From Heracleum sosnowskyi (lineage: Eukaryota; Streptophyta; Magnoliopsida; Apiales; Apiaceae), in NCBI GenBank assembly GCA_030848705.1, contig CM061243.1:105016436-105080435 (forward strand): DNA of 64,000 nucleotides. The letters run 5' to 3'. The translations under genes were made by a program, and so were the position numbers. The first letter of the stretch is position 1; every line of letters begins with the position of its first letter. The notes below the pieces were generated by a model, which saw nothing but the letters and a program-made list of their open reading frames with translations, was not told where the DNA came from and made no database searches. This document shows, piece after piece, positions 47,027 through 56,372 of the stretch.

Positions 47027-50000
47027 CTAGTCTGAACCAGAGATCATTCCAAGTTCATTTACCAATCTTGTAAATGTAGCTTCACTCAAAGGTTTGGTGA
47101 AGATATCTGCAAGTTGTTGGTCTGTAGACACAAAATGAAGCTCAATGTTCCCTTCTTCCACATGTTCTCTGATAAAATGATATCTTATGCTGATGTGCTT
47201 GGTCATGGAGTGCTGTACTGGATTACCTGTCATAGCAATAGCACTTTGGTTATCACAAAAAATAGGTATTTTAGAGTATCTTAACCCATAATCCAGCAGT
47301 TGATTCTTCATCCATAAAATCTATGCACAACAGCTACCAGCTGCTATATACTCTGCTTCAGCAGTGGATGTGGAGATTGACTTATGTTTCTTGCTGTACC
47401 AAGAAACTAATCTGTCACCTAAAAATTGACAGCTTCCACTTGTACTTTTTTTGTCTATCTTACAGCCTGCAAAATCTGCATCAGAGTAACCAATTAACTT
47501 AAACTCTGATTCTCTAGGATACCACAAACCCAGGGTTATGGTTCCTTTGAGATATTTGAAGATCCTTTTCACAGCTGTTAGATGAGGCTCTCTGGGATCT
47601 GCTTGAAATCTTGCACAAAGACATGTTGCATACATGATATCAGGTCTACTTGCAGTAAGATACAGTAGAGACCCTATCATTCCTCTGTAGTTAGTCATAT
47701 CTACTGAGGCTCCTGTGTCTTTGTCAAGCTTCGTTGCTGTAGCCATGGGAGTCGTAGCAGATGAACTATCAAGCATACCAAATTTCTTTAGAAGATTTCT
47801 GGTATACTTTGCTTGATTGATAAAAATCCCATCATCTGTTTGCTTGACCTGTAAGCCTAGAAAATAACTAAGCTCTCCCATCATGCTCATTTGATACCTG
47901 GATTGCATAAGCTTTGCAAACTTCTTACAAAGTTTGTCATTAGTAGATCCAAAAATAATATCATCTACATAAATTTGAACTAAAAGCAAATCATCACCAG
48001 AATTGAAATAAAACAGGGTTTTATCAATTGTACCTCTTGTGAACCCACTTTCTAAAAGAAATTGAGCAAGAGTTTCATACCATGCTCTTGGTGCTTGCTT
48101 TAGTCCATATAATGCCTTGTCAAGCCTGTAGACATAATCTGGATGCTTGGAATCTACAAATCCTGGTGGTTGTTCAACAAACACTTCTTCTTCAAGCTTC
48201 CCATTGAGAAAAGCACTTTTTACATCCATCTGAAAAACTTTAAACTTCTTGTGTGCAGCATAGGCCAGAAAAATTCTTATGGCCTCCAATCTTGCAACTG
48301 GAGCAAAGGTTTCATCATAGTCAATTCCTTCCTGTTGTGAATAACCTTTAGCCACAAGTCTAGCCTTGTTTGTTGTAATCACACCTTCACTGTCAGTCTT
48401 GTTTCTGAAAACCCACTTTGTACCTACAATTGATCTATTCTTTGGTCTAGGTACAAGTGTCCAGACTTCATTTCTTTCAAATTCATTTAACTCTTCTTGC
48501 ATTGCTGTAATCCAATTAGCATCTTGAAGAGCTTCCTCCACTTTCTTTGGTTCTGTTTGAGACAAGAAAGCATGATACAGACACTCATTATTTGTTGCAC
48601 TTCTAGTTCTTACACTAGCATCAGGATCTCCAATTATAAGATCAGGTGTATGTGCCTGTGTCCACTTTCTTGCTGTTGGTAAGTGGCTTCTTGTATCAGT
48701 ATTGGATCCTCCCCCTTGATCCATGCTCTCCTGATTCATGTGTTGACTTTCTGCAGCTTCTGAGGCTCCCCCTGAGTTGGATGGCTCAGTGTTTGAGCTG
48801 TCAGAGTTTGAATCAGTTTCCTCAACTGACTCACTTGCTGTGTCTTGTTGAGCTTCTTCACGCTCCCCCTCAACTGATTCTCTATTTTGTTCAATTTGAG
48901 AATTTCCAGTTTCTCCAGTATTTACCAGTAGAGGTTCAGAGTATGCTTCGTCAGAGTTTGTCAACCCTGCTTCATCAGAGTTTATATCATCAGAGAATAG
49001 ATCTTCATTTTCAAAACGTAGTTGATCATATCCATCCTTGTCTTCAAGTCCAATTATTTTCTTGTCATCAAACGACACATGTATGGATTCCATGATCACC
49101 TTTGTTCTCAGATTGTAAATTCTGAATGCTTTTGTTGACAATGGATAGCCAACAAAGATTCCTTCATCAGCTTTTAACTCGAACTTGGTCAACTGTTCAG
49201 GATGAGTCTTCAACACAAAGCATTTGCATCCAAATATATGAAAATATTTCAAATTTGGCTTCTTGTTTTTCACCATCTCATATGGTGTTTTTCCATGCTT
49301 GTTGATCAGAGTTGCATTTTGAGTAAAACAAGCAGTTTGAACAGCTTCTGCCCAGAAATAAGTTGGCAATTTTGCTTCATCTAGCATAGTTCTGGCAGCT
49401 TCAATTAAGGTTCTGTTCTTTCTTTCAACTACACCATTTTGCTGTGGAGTTCCAGGTGCAGAAAATTCTTGTTTGACTCCTCTTTCCTTGCAGAAAGCTT
49501 CCATGATTGAGTTTCTGAATTCAGTTCCATTATCACTCCTTATAATTTTCACTTTGTGCTGTGATCCTTTGTCCAGTAGATTTATATGATCCATCAACGT
49601 TTGAGCAGTTTCATCCTTCTTTGACAAGAAATACACCCATGTATATCTAGTATATTCATCAACAATTACTAAAGCATATTTCTTTCTGCCCATGGACATC
49701 ACATTCACTGGTCCAAAGAGATCAACATGTAGAAGATGATAAGGTTCCACTACTGAAGATTCAGATTTGCTCTTGAAAGATGACTTCCTTTGCTTGGCCT
49801 TTTGACAAGAATCACATAGACCATCTAGATTGAGTATTGATTTTGGAAGTCCTCTTACAAGATCCTTTCTAATAAGCTCATTTATGTTGTTCAAATTGAG
49901 ATGAGAGAGCTTCTTGTGCCAATTCCAACTCTCTTCATTTGACATTCTTGCAGTCAGACACACTGTTTTTCCATCAGAGTTTGTTACCAAACTTGCTTCA

Positions 50001-50341
50001 TAAATATTGTTGCGCCTGTGTCCAACTAGAACAACTTTCCCAGTAGATTTACTGATAACTTCACAGTATTCACTATGAAAATCTACATGGTTTCCTCTGT
50101 CACAGATTTGACTCACAGATAACAGATTATGCTTGAGTCCTGAGACTAGAGCTACATTTGTGATGATGACACTTCCAAGATTAATATTGCCATATCCCAG
50201 AGTGTGTCCTATGTTGCCATCACCATAGGAAACTTTTGGGCCAGCCTTCTCCTTAAAGTCTGATAGCAGGGCTTTATTTCCAGTCATATGTCCTGAGCAT
50301 CCACTGTCTAAGATAAGTGTGCTCTCTATTATACCCTGCAA
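47027..50341 (-). pseudogene. Element 3 pol, one amber codon in RNase H
   Basis: Same length and domain order as the intact pol of element 4 (56373-59687). It has protease LDSGCSGHMTG, integrase residues in HVDLFGP, IRSDNGTEF and VVERKNRTL, RT with QMDVKSAFLNGKL and QIYVDDIIFGS, and RNase H with GYSDADFAG. The frame is broken only by TAG at 47321-47323 (codon 1007), just after the SCCA motif, where the family usually has Gln, Arg or His; it then continues to 47027. pol begins directly after a TGA (50344-50342) with TTG CAG GGT, in a frame different from gag. RNase H of this copy would be truncated. Confidence 0.93.
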
Positions 50342-50354
50342 TCACAAACAAACA

Positions 50355-52685
50355 CTAAGTGTTAGTTTTGAGGATCCAGACTTGCTTGGATCCTTTGTCT
50401 TTCTTAACAGTGTTAGTTTTTGCAGCGGAATTAGCATTATCAGAGTTTAAACTAACATTGTCAGATTTTACACTAGCAGAGTTTGCTCTAACCCATTTCA
50501 AGTTGGGTTTTAGCTCATAATAGTTATGATAAATTGCATGATAACTCTTACATGTGTAAATAGAATGCCAAGTGCTCCCACAATGTTTGCATAAAGTCTG
50601 TGGTCTTACTCTAACATAATCATTCTTTACTTCTGAAGTAGAAGGTAAAGAATTAATATGTTTGTTCTTAGTGCAAAATCTAGCAAGATGATTAGAACTA
50701 CCACAATTATAACATGTTTTTCTTGAGGCACTAGCATTAGGCATATGATTATTTCTATTATTTATGCCTACTTTTCCATTCCTATTTCTCTTGGACCCTT
50801 TAGGTTTCATGGCAGACTTAACCTCTTTGAGCTTATGTTTAAACTGTTTTCCTGTCATTAAACCAACATTAACCTGCTTCTCACAGATTCTAATTGGTTC
50901 TTTAACAGCTTCTAACTCAACAAGCTTCTCTGTTTTAGATTCAATATCTACTTGTTTAACACAAGCTTCAACTGACTCCATAACAGCTTCTTTCACAACT
51001 ACAGATTTTAGCTTGGTGGATTCTGGAACAAATATCACAGGTTTAAGTAGTGGTTTAACTTTAACCTTGTCTTTAAACCTAAGTTCATCGTTTTCACAAT
51101 AACCTAAACCTACAGAATCAGTCTGAAACACTTGATGAGTGTCTCTTCCAGAATCTGTCCAAGTCTTGATTATTTTTCTTTCTTTTTCTAAATCAGATTC
51201 TAGTTGCTTATACCTTTTAAGCAACTCCTGTTCAATATAAACAGCATCATCTCTTTCTTTTTGAATCTGCTTCATATTCTCAAGCTCTCTTTCAAGAAAC
51301 TTGTTTCTTTCTTTAAGACTAAGATTCTCAGATTTAATCCTCTCATTCTCTAAAGTCTGATCCCTATAACTAACATGAACACTTTTCAGATATACTCTTA
51401 ACTCAGATATATTATCAGTATCATAAGCATAAGTAGTTAGGGGTACCTTATTTTCAGAAGATTCAGTCTCATCTCTGACAGTTGCCATAAGAGCATAGTT
51501 TTCTCCATCATCAGAGTCTGAAGTATCTGCCCAGTCTCTGCCTTTAGAGATGAGTGCTTTCTCAGATTTGCCTTTCTTGCACTCTGGAGCATAATGACCC
51601 ATCTCCTTACACTTGTAGCACTGGATTTGAGACTTATCCTTCTTGCCAGACTTGTTCTCCTTTCCATCAGACTTTCTGAAACTTCTCCTTTCAGAGTTTG
51701 AATCTTTCCTTGAGAATCTCTTTCCTTTCTTGAAGTTCTTGAATCCCATCTTCTTAAAGGTCTTCACCATCAATGCAGCCATTTGCATCAACTCCTCTTC
51801 ATCATCCTCAGAGTCAGAAGCTTCATCAGAGTTTGAGTCATCATCAGAGTTTGATGACTCACTCTCAGATTTAATAACTAAAGCCTTTCCCTTGGCTTTC
51901 TTCCTTGATGATTCCTTCTTGATGGGCTTCTCCTCGACTTTGAGAGCAACAGATTTTGTCTTCTTGCTGGACCTCCTGTTTCTTTGTTCTATCTCGAGTT
52001 CATGAGTCTTTAACAATCCATAGATCTCATCAAGATCTGTATCAGCAAGATCATAATTATCTCTGATTGTTGTTGCCTTTAAGTCCCACTTTTCAGGTAG
52101 AGATAACAGAAACTTGAGATTGGACTCTTCAAGTTCATATTCCTTATCTACCAGAGACAGATCGTTCAACAGTTTGCAAAATCTGTCATAAGTCTCAGTC
52201 AAGGTTTCATTAGTTCTTGAATCAAAGTGCTCATACTCCTGTGTGAGTATTGTTTTTCTGTTCTTCTTAATAGCACCTGTTCCCTGACATCTGACTTCTA
52301 AAGCATCCCATATCTCTTTGGCAGTTTTGCAGCCAATTACTCTGTTAGACATTACATTATCTAAAGCACTGTGGAGAAGATGTCTAACCTTTGCATCCTT
52401 TGCAATTGATGAGATATCCTCAGGAGTCATATCTTTCTTTTCCTTTGGAACAGTCTTTTGTGCTTGACCATCAACAACAGGGGACAATTTAGTTGGCATA
52501 TGAGGACCATCATTAATTCTGTCAAGGTATTCTGGATCTGTAGCCTCCAGAAACATGGTCATCTTCACCTTCCAAATCGGATACTCTACTGGCCTGAGAA
52601 TTGGAACCCTGATTGTTTCATATCGACTCACAGAATTGGGCTTAACCTGTTCAGCCTTAGGAGCAGTTTGATTTTCTTCAGACAT
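50355..52685 (-). CDS. Element 3 gag
   Basis: 776 residues, intact, starting MSEENQ, 50 bases after the primer site. It has a copia-type gag domain (WKVKMTMFLEATDPEYLD; EIWDALEVRCQG; YEHFDSRTNETL), a long acidic Ser/Asp linker, and three CCHC zinc knuckles (CYKCKEMGHYAPEC, CYNCGSSNHLARFC, CKHCGSTWHSIYTC). Coiled-coil-like Glu/Lys/Arg-rich stretches separate the first from the other two. It ends with TAG at 50355-50357, 11 bases before the first pol codon. gag forms the nucleocapsid of the virus-like particle; three knuckles is more than most copia elements have. Confidence 0.94.
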   Translation of the reverse strand: MSEENQTAPKAEQVKPNSVSRYETIRVPILRPVEYPIWKVKMTMFLEATDPEYLDRINDGPHMPTKLSPVVDGQAQKTVPKEKKDMTPEDISSIAKDAKVRHLLHSALDNVMSNRVIGCKTAKEIWDALEVRCQGTGAIKKNRKTILTQEYEHFDSRTNETLTETYDRFCKLLNDLSLVDKEYELEESNLKFLLSLPEKWDLKATTIRDNYDLADTDLDEIYGLLKTHELEIEQRNRRSSKKTKSVALKVEEKPIKKESSRKKAKGKALVIKSESESSNSDDDSNSDEASDSEDDEEELMQMAALMVKTFKKMGFKNFKKGKRFSRKDSNSERRSFRKSDGKENKSGKKDKSQIQCYKCKEMGHYAPECKKGKSEKALISKGRDWADTSDSDDGENYALMATVRDETESSENKVPLTTYAYDTDNISELRVYLKSVHVSYRDQTLENERIKSENLSLKERNKFLERELENMKQIQKERDDAVYIEQELLKRYKQLESDLEKERKIIKTWTDSGRDTHQVFQTDSVGLGYCENDELRFKDKVKVKPLLKPVIFVPESTKLKSVVVKEAVMESVEACVKQVDIESKTEKLVELEAVKEPIRICEKQVNVGLMTGKQFKHKLKEVKSAMKPKGSKRNRNGKVGINNRNNHMPNASASRKTCYNCGSSNHLARFCTKNKHINSLPSTSEVKNDYVRVRPQTLCKHCGSTWHSIYTCKSYHAIYHNYYELKPNLKWVRANSASVKSDNVSLNSDNANSAAKTNTVKKDKGSKQVWILKTNT

Positions 52686-52734
52686 GATTAATACTGTGTT
52701 TGAATCGTAAAACTGTATATATTAAACAGCCTTG

Positions 52735-52746
52735 GCTCTGATACCA
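52735..52746 (-). promoter_or_regulatory. Element 3 tRNA primer-binding site
   Basis: Minus strand TGGTATCAGAGC, two bases from the 5' LTR; exact initiator-Met tRNA site. Confidence 0.94.
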
Positions 52747-52748
52747 AT

Positions 52749-53296
52749 TGTTAGGCCGAATACACAATATAATCAAGTATGTATGAGAATAACGGTAATT
52801 AAGAACACTGTTTATGAATCAATAAACTGTATTTATATTAACAGCTTCTCTCTTTATGATGTTAATGAATCACAAAGAGCTTCTAGGTTACAAGAATAAT
52901 ATATCAATATTCGCGCGTCCCTTCTAGGGATAACCTATATGTGTTTATATAGTACACAGCTACATACAATCCTTATCTAATTGATATTCCTACAAGTTAG
53001 CTATACAAAACTTATCAATTAAGGATTGCTTCTTATCTTCTATTCCGTTTCCTTAGCTGTATCAATATATTCTGCTTCTTTCCATCTTCAGAATAAATTG
53101 CTTCTAGAATCTTCAATTCAGCACCGACAGCTAATTCAACTATCACCCTGTCAGACTTTAAATAAACTCTGACCGGCTTCAATTAAACTCTTCACCCTGT
53201 CAGAGTTTAACTAAACTCTGACTGGCTTCTGATAAACTCTTGTCAGTACCTGTTGCTTAAACACTGATAAACAAACATTAGCAATTATATCTAACA
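52749..53296 (-). repeat. Element 3, 5' LTR
   Basis: Same 548-bp length as its partner, with the inverted repeat at 53200-53221. The TATA-like sequence TATATAAACACA (minus strand) matches that of the element 4 LTR. Confidence 0.96.
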
Positions 53297-53349
53297 AATC
53301 AACATTCTCAAGATTAGTAAGTGAGCTAGGTATGCTGAATTTCTCTTAA

Positions 53350-53474
53350 TCATTTATGAGATTTTTGCAAGTATACATTGCAGCCAGGAATTTGATATGA
53401 TTTTCTGTGAATTAATTTTCTCAGGAAAAAGTGAAATTTTGTCTAAGTAAAATTACTATGTCAACGAATGTCTC
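53350..53474 (+). other. Element 2 post-pol segment
   Basis: Non-coding continuation after the pol stop, containing TCAACGAATG at about 53461. It ends with GTCTC, the expected target duplication of element 4, whose second copy should lie beyond the window. Confidence 0.75.
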
Positions 53475-53972
53475 TGTTAGATATAATTGCTGACGTTTGT
53501 TCATCAGTGTTTAAGCAACAGGTGATCATTAGAGTTTACATTGAAGCCAGTCAGAGTTTGTTAAAGTCTGACGTGGTGATAGTTGAATTAGCTGTCGGTG
53601 CTGAATTGAATATTCTAGAAGCAATATATTCTGAAGATGAAAAGAAGCAGAATATATTGATACAGCTAAGGAAACGGAATAGAAGATAAGAAGCAATCCT
53701 TGATTGATATGAATTGTATAGCTAACTTATAGGAATATCAATTAGAGATGGATTGTATGTAGCTGTGTACTATATAAACACAGATAGGTTATCCCTAGAA
53801 GGGACGCGATTATTGATATATTATTCTTGTAACCTAGTAGCTCTTTGTGATTCATTAACATCACTAAGAGAGAATTATTTAATATAATTCAGTTTGTTGA
53901 TTTACAAACTTGTGTTCTTGATTGTTATTCTCATACATACTTGATTATATATATTGTGTATTCGGCCTAACA
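53475..53972 (+). repeat. Element 4, 5' LTR
   Basis: 498 bp, starts TGTTAGATAT, ends TTCGGCCTAACA; same family as the element 3 LTRs read on the minus strand. It is about 50 bp shorter, mainly because it lacks one of the tandem GAAGCC(A/G)GTCAGAGTTTA units. It differs enough to be a separate sub-lineage. Confidence 0.95.
53771..53778 (+). promoter_or_regulatory. Element 4 LTR TATA box
   Basis: TATATAAA within GTACTATATAAACACAG, about 200 bp before the LTR end; conserved in element 3 LTRs. It is likely the genomic RNA promoter. Confidence 0.65.
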
Positions 53973-53974
53973 AT

Positions 53975-53986
53975 TGGTATCAGAGC
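53975..53986 (+). promoter_or_regulatory. Element 4 tRNA primer-binding site
   Basis: TGGTATCAGAGC two bases after the LTR; exact initiator-Met tRNA site. Confidence 0.94.
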
Positions 53987-54035
53987 CAAGGTTGTTTAAT
54001 ATATACAGTTTTTCGATTCAAACACAGTAATAATC

Positions 54036-56372
54036 ATGTCTGAAGAAAATCAAGCTCCTCCCAAGGTTGAACAGGTTAAACCTAATTCTGTGAGTCGGTA
54101 TGAAACAATCAGGGTTCCAATTCTCAGGCCAGTGGAGTATCCAATTTGGAAGGTGAAGATGACCATGTTTCTGGAGGCTACAGATCCAGAATATCTTGAC
54201 ATAATCAATGATGGTCCTCATATGCCGACTAAATTGTCTCCTGTTGTTGATGGTCAAGAACAAAAGACTGTTCCAAAGGAAAAGAAAGATATGACTCATG
54301 AGGACATCTCATCAATTGCAAAAGATGCAAAGGTTAGACATCTTCTCCACAGTGCTTTAGATAATGTTATGTCTAACAGAGTAATTGGTTGCAAAACTGC
54401 AAAAGAAATCTGGGATGCTTTGGAAGTCAGGTGTCAAGGAACCACTGCTATAAAGAAAAACAGGAAAACAATACTCACACAGGAGTATGAGCACTTTGAT
54501 TCAAGACCTAATGAAACCTTGACTGAGACTTATGACAGATTTTGCAAACTATTGAATGATCTGTCTCTGGTTGATAAAGAATATGAGCTTGAAGAGTCAA
54601 ATCTCAAATTTCTCTTATCCCTACCTGAAAGATGGGATTTAAAGGCGACAACAATCAGAGATAATTATGATCTTGCAGATACAGATCTTAATGAGATCTA
54701 TGGATTGTTAAAGACTCATGAACTTGAGATAGAACAAAGAAACAGGAGATCCAGCAAGAAGACAAAATCTGTTGCTCTCAAAGTTGAGGAGAAGCCCATC
54801 AAGAAGGAATCATCAAGGAAGAAAGCCAAGGGAAAGGCTTTAGTCATTAAATCTGAACGTGAGTCATCAAACTCTGATGATGACTCAAACTCTGATGAAG
54901 CTTCTGACTCTGAGGATGATGAAGAACAGATGATGCAAATGGCTGCATTGATGGTGAAGACCTTCAAGAAGATGGGATTCAAGAACTTCAAGAAAGGAAA
55001 GAGATTCTCAAGGAAAGATTCAAACTCTGAAAGGAAAAGTTTTAGAAAGTCTGATGGAAGGGAGACCAAGTCTGGCAAGAAGGATAAATCTGAAATCCAG
55101 TGCTACAAGTGTAAGGAGATGGGTCACTATGCCCCAGAGTGCAATAAAGGAAAATCTGAGAAAGCACTCATCTCTAATGGCAAAGACTGGGCAGATACTT
55201 CAGACTCTGATGGTGGAGTAAACTATGCTCTTATGGCAACTGTCAAAGATGAGGCTGAATCATCTGAAAATAAGGTACCCCTAACTACTTATGCTTATGA
55301 TACTGACAATATATCTGAGTTAAGAGTATATCTGAAAAGCGTACATGTTAGTTATAGGGATCAGACTTTAGAGAATGAGAGAATTAAATCTGAGAATCTT
55401 AGTCTTAAAGATAGAAACAAGTTTCTTGAAGGAGAACTTGAAAATATGAAGCAGATTCAAAAAGAAAGAGATGATGCTGTTTATATTGAACAGGAGTTGA
55501 CTAAGAGATATAAGCAGCTAGAATCTGATCTAGAAAAAGAAAGAAAAATAATCAAGACTTGGACAAACTCTGGAAGAGACACTCATCAAGTGTTTCAGAC
55601 AGATTCTGTAGGTTTAGGCTATTGTGAAAATGATGAACTTAGGTTTAAAGACAAGGTTAAGGTTAAACCACAACTTAAACCTGTGAAATTTGTTCCAGAG
55701 TCCACTAAGTTAAAATCTGTTGTAGTAAGAGAAGCTGATATGGAATCAGATGAAACCTGTGAAAGACAGGAAAATATTATAACAGAAAATCTTATGGAAA
55801 TAGAAGCCGTTAGAAAGCCAGTAAAAACTTGTGAAAAACAGGTTAATGTTGGCTTGATGACAGGAAAACAGTTCAATCATAAGCTCAAAGAAGTAAAGTC
55901 TGCCTTGAAACCAAAAGGGTCCAAGAAGAATAGGAATGGAAAGATAGGCATAAATAAGAGAAATAATCATTTGCCTACTGCTGCTGCTCCAAGGAAAACA
56001 TGTTATAATTGTGGTAGTACTAACCATCTTGCTAGATTTTGCAATAAGAACAAAGATATTAATTCTTTACCTTCTACATCAGGAGTAAAGAATGATTATG
56101 TAAGGGTTAAACCACAGACTTTATGCACACAATGTGGGAGCACTTGGCATTCTATTTATACTTGTAAGATTTATCATGCTATATATCACAACTACTATGA
56201 GCTAAAACCCAATCTGAAGTGGGTTAGAGCAAAATCTGCAAGTGTAAAGTCTGACAATGTTAGTTTAAACTCTGTTGATAGGGATTCCGCTGAAAAGCTA
56301 ACAATGTTAAGAAAGGCAAAGGATCCAAGCAAGTCTGGATCCTTAAAACTAACTCTTTGTAATTGGTTGTGA
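54036..56372 (+). CDS. Element 4 gag
   Basis: 778 residues starting MSEENQAPPK, stop TGA at 56370-56372. Copia gag domain in the first 230 residues; zinc knuckles at residues about 356-369 (CYKCKEMGHYAPEC), 656-669 (CYNCGSTNHLARFC) and 697-710 (CTQCGSTWHSIYTC). Compared with element 3, one base is missing near 56293, so the last 25 or so residues differ. The gag tail is now in the same frame as pol, separated from it by a single TGA. The acidic Ser/Asp linker is rich in NSD encoded by AAACTCTGA words. Confidence 0.94.
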   Translation: MSEENQAPPKVEQVKPNSVSRYETIRVPILRPVEYPIWKVKMTMFLEATDPEYLDIINDGPHMPTKLSPVVDGQEQKTVPKEKKDMTHEDISSIAKDAKVRHLLHSALDNVMSNRVIGCKTAKEIWDALEVRCQGTTAIKKNRKTILTQEYEHFDSRPNETLTETYDRFCKLLNDLSLVDKEYELEESNLKFLLSLPERWDLKATTIRDNYDLADTDLNEIYGLLKTHELEIEQRNRRSSKKTKSVALKVEEKPIKKESSRKKAKGKALVIKSERESSNSDDDSNSDEASDSEDDEEQMMQMAALMVKTFKKMGFKNFKKGKRFSRKDSNSERKSFRKSDGRETKSGKKDKSEIQCYKCKEMGHYAPECNKGKSEKALISNGKDWADTSDSDGGVNYALMATVKDEAESSENKVPLTTYAYDTDNISELRVYLKSVHVSYRDQTLENERIKSENLSLKDRNKFLEGELENMKQIQKERDDAVYIEQELTKRYKQLESDLEKERKIIKTWTNSGRDTHQVFQTDSVGLGYCENDELRFKDKVKVKPQLKPVKFVPESTKLKSVVVREADMESDETCERQENIITENLMEIEAVRKPVKTCEKQVNVGLMTGKQFNHKLKEVKSALKPKGSKKNRNGKIGINKRNNHLPTAAAPRKTCYNCGSTNHLARFCNKNKDINSLPSTSGVKNDYVRVKPQTLCTQCGSTWHSIYTCKIYHAIYHNYYELKPNLKWVRAKSASVKSDNVSLNSVDRDSAEKLTMLRKAKDPSKSGSLKLTLCNWL

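Larger units (their letters stand above)
40451..53296 (-). mobile_element. Element 3: Sirevirus-like copia element, 12.8 kb, recent
   Basis: Two 548-bp LTRs (40451-40998, 52749-53296) differ at two positions by eye (A/G in CACAAAxAG and C/A in CCTATxTGTG of the plus strand). Target duplication is AATCA. Order on the minus strand: 5' LTR, primer site, gag 52685-50355, pol 50341-47027, a 2.2-kb spacer with an antisense ORF, a third ORF 44779-41162, polypurine tract, 3' LTR. gag is intact; pol and the third ORF each carry one amber codon. Confidence 0.96.
37127..53349 (+). pseudogene. Element 2 pol, interrupted near its C-terminus by element 3
   Basis: Coding parts are 37127-40450 and 53302-53349 (stop TAA). 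The frame differs from gag. It has protease YLDSGCSRHMTG, pre-integrase motif LWHKKLSHL with CDVC, and integrase catalytic residues in HMDLFGP, IRSDNGTEF and VVERKNRTL. RT has QMDVKSAFLNGEL and QIYVDDIIFGS, and RNase H has GYSDADYAG, VEAEYI and KHTDIKYHF. The domains up to the insertion have no stop. The insertion removes only the last 16 codons and adds two residues and a stop, so it lies just after the RNase H core. The practical start is unclear; a splice-acceptor-like TGTGTGCAG|GGA lies at about 37159-37170. Confidence 0.92.
33611..53474 (+). mobile_element. Element 2: Sirevirus-like copia element, split by elements 3 and 4
   Basis: Own sequence is 33611-40450 and 53302-53474. Element 3 (40451-53296) sits between, with its AATCA target duplication at 40446-40450 and 53297-53301. 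The pol frame stops at the insertion border and resumes in frame at 53302, which proves the nesting. Element 2 is cut again at 53475 by element 4, so its 3' LTR lies beyond the window. The word TCAACGGAATG recurs in LTR, gag, pol (as variants) and the last segment (TCAACGAATG at 53460). gag and pol are in different frames, as is common in Sirevirus-type copia elements. Confidence 0.92.
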
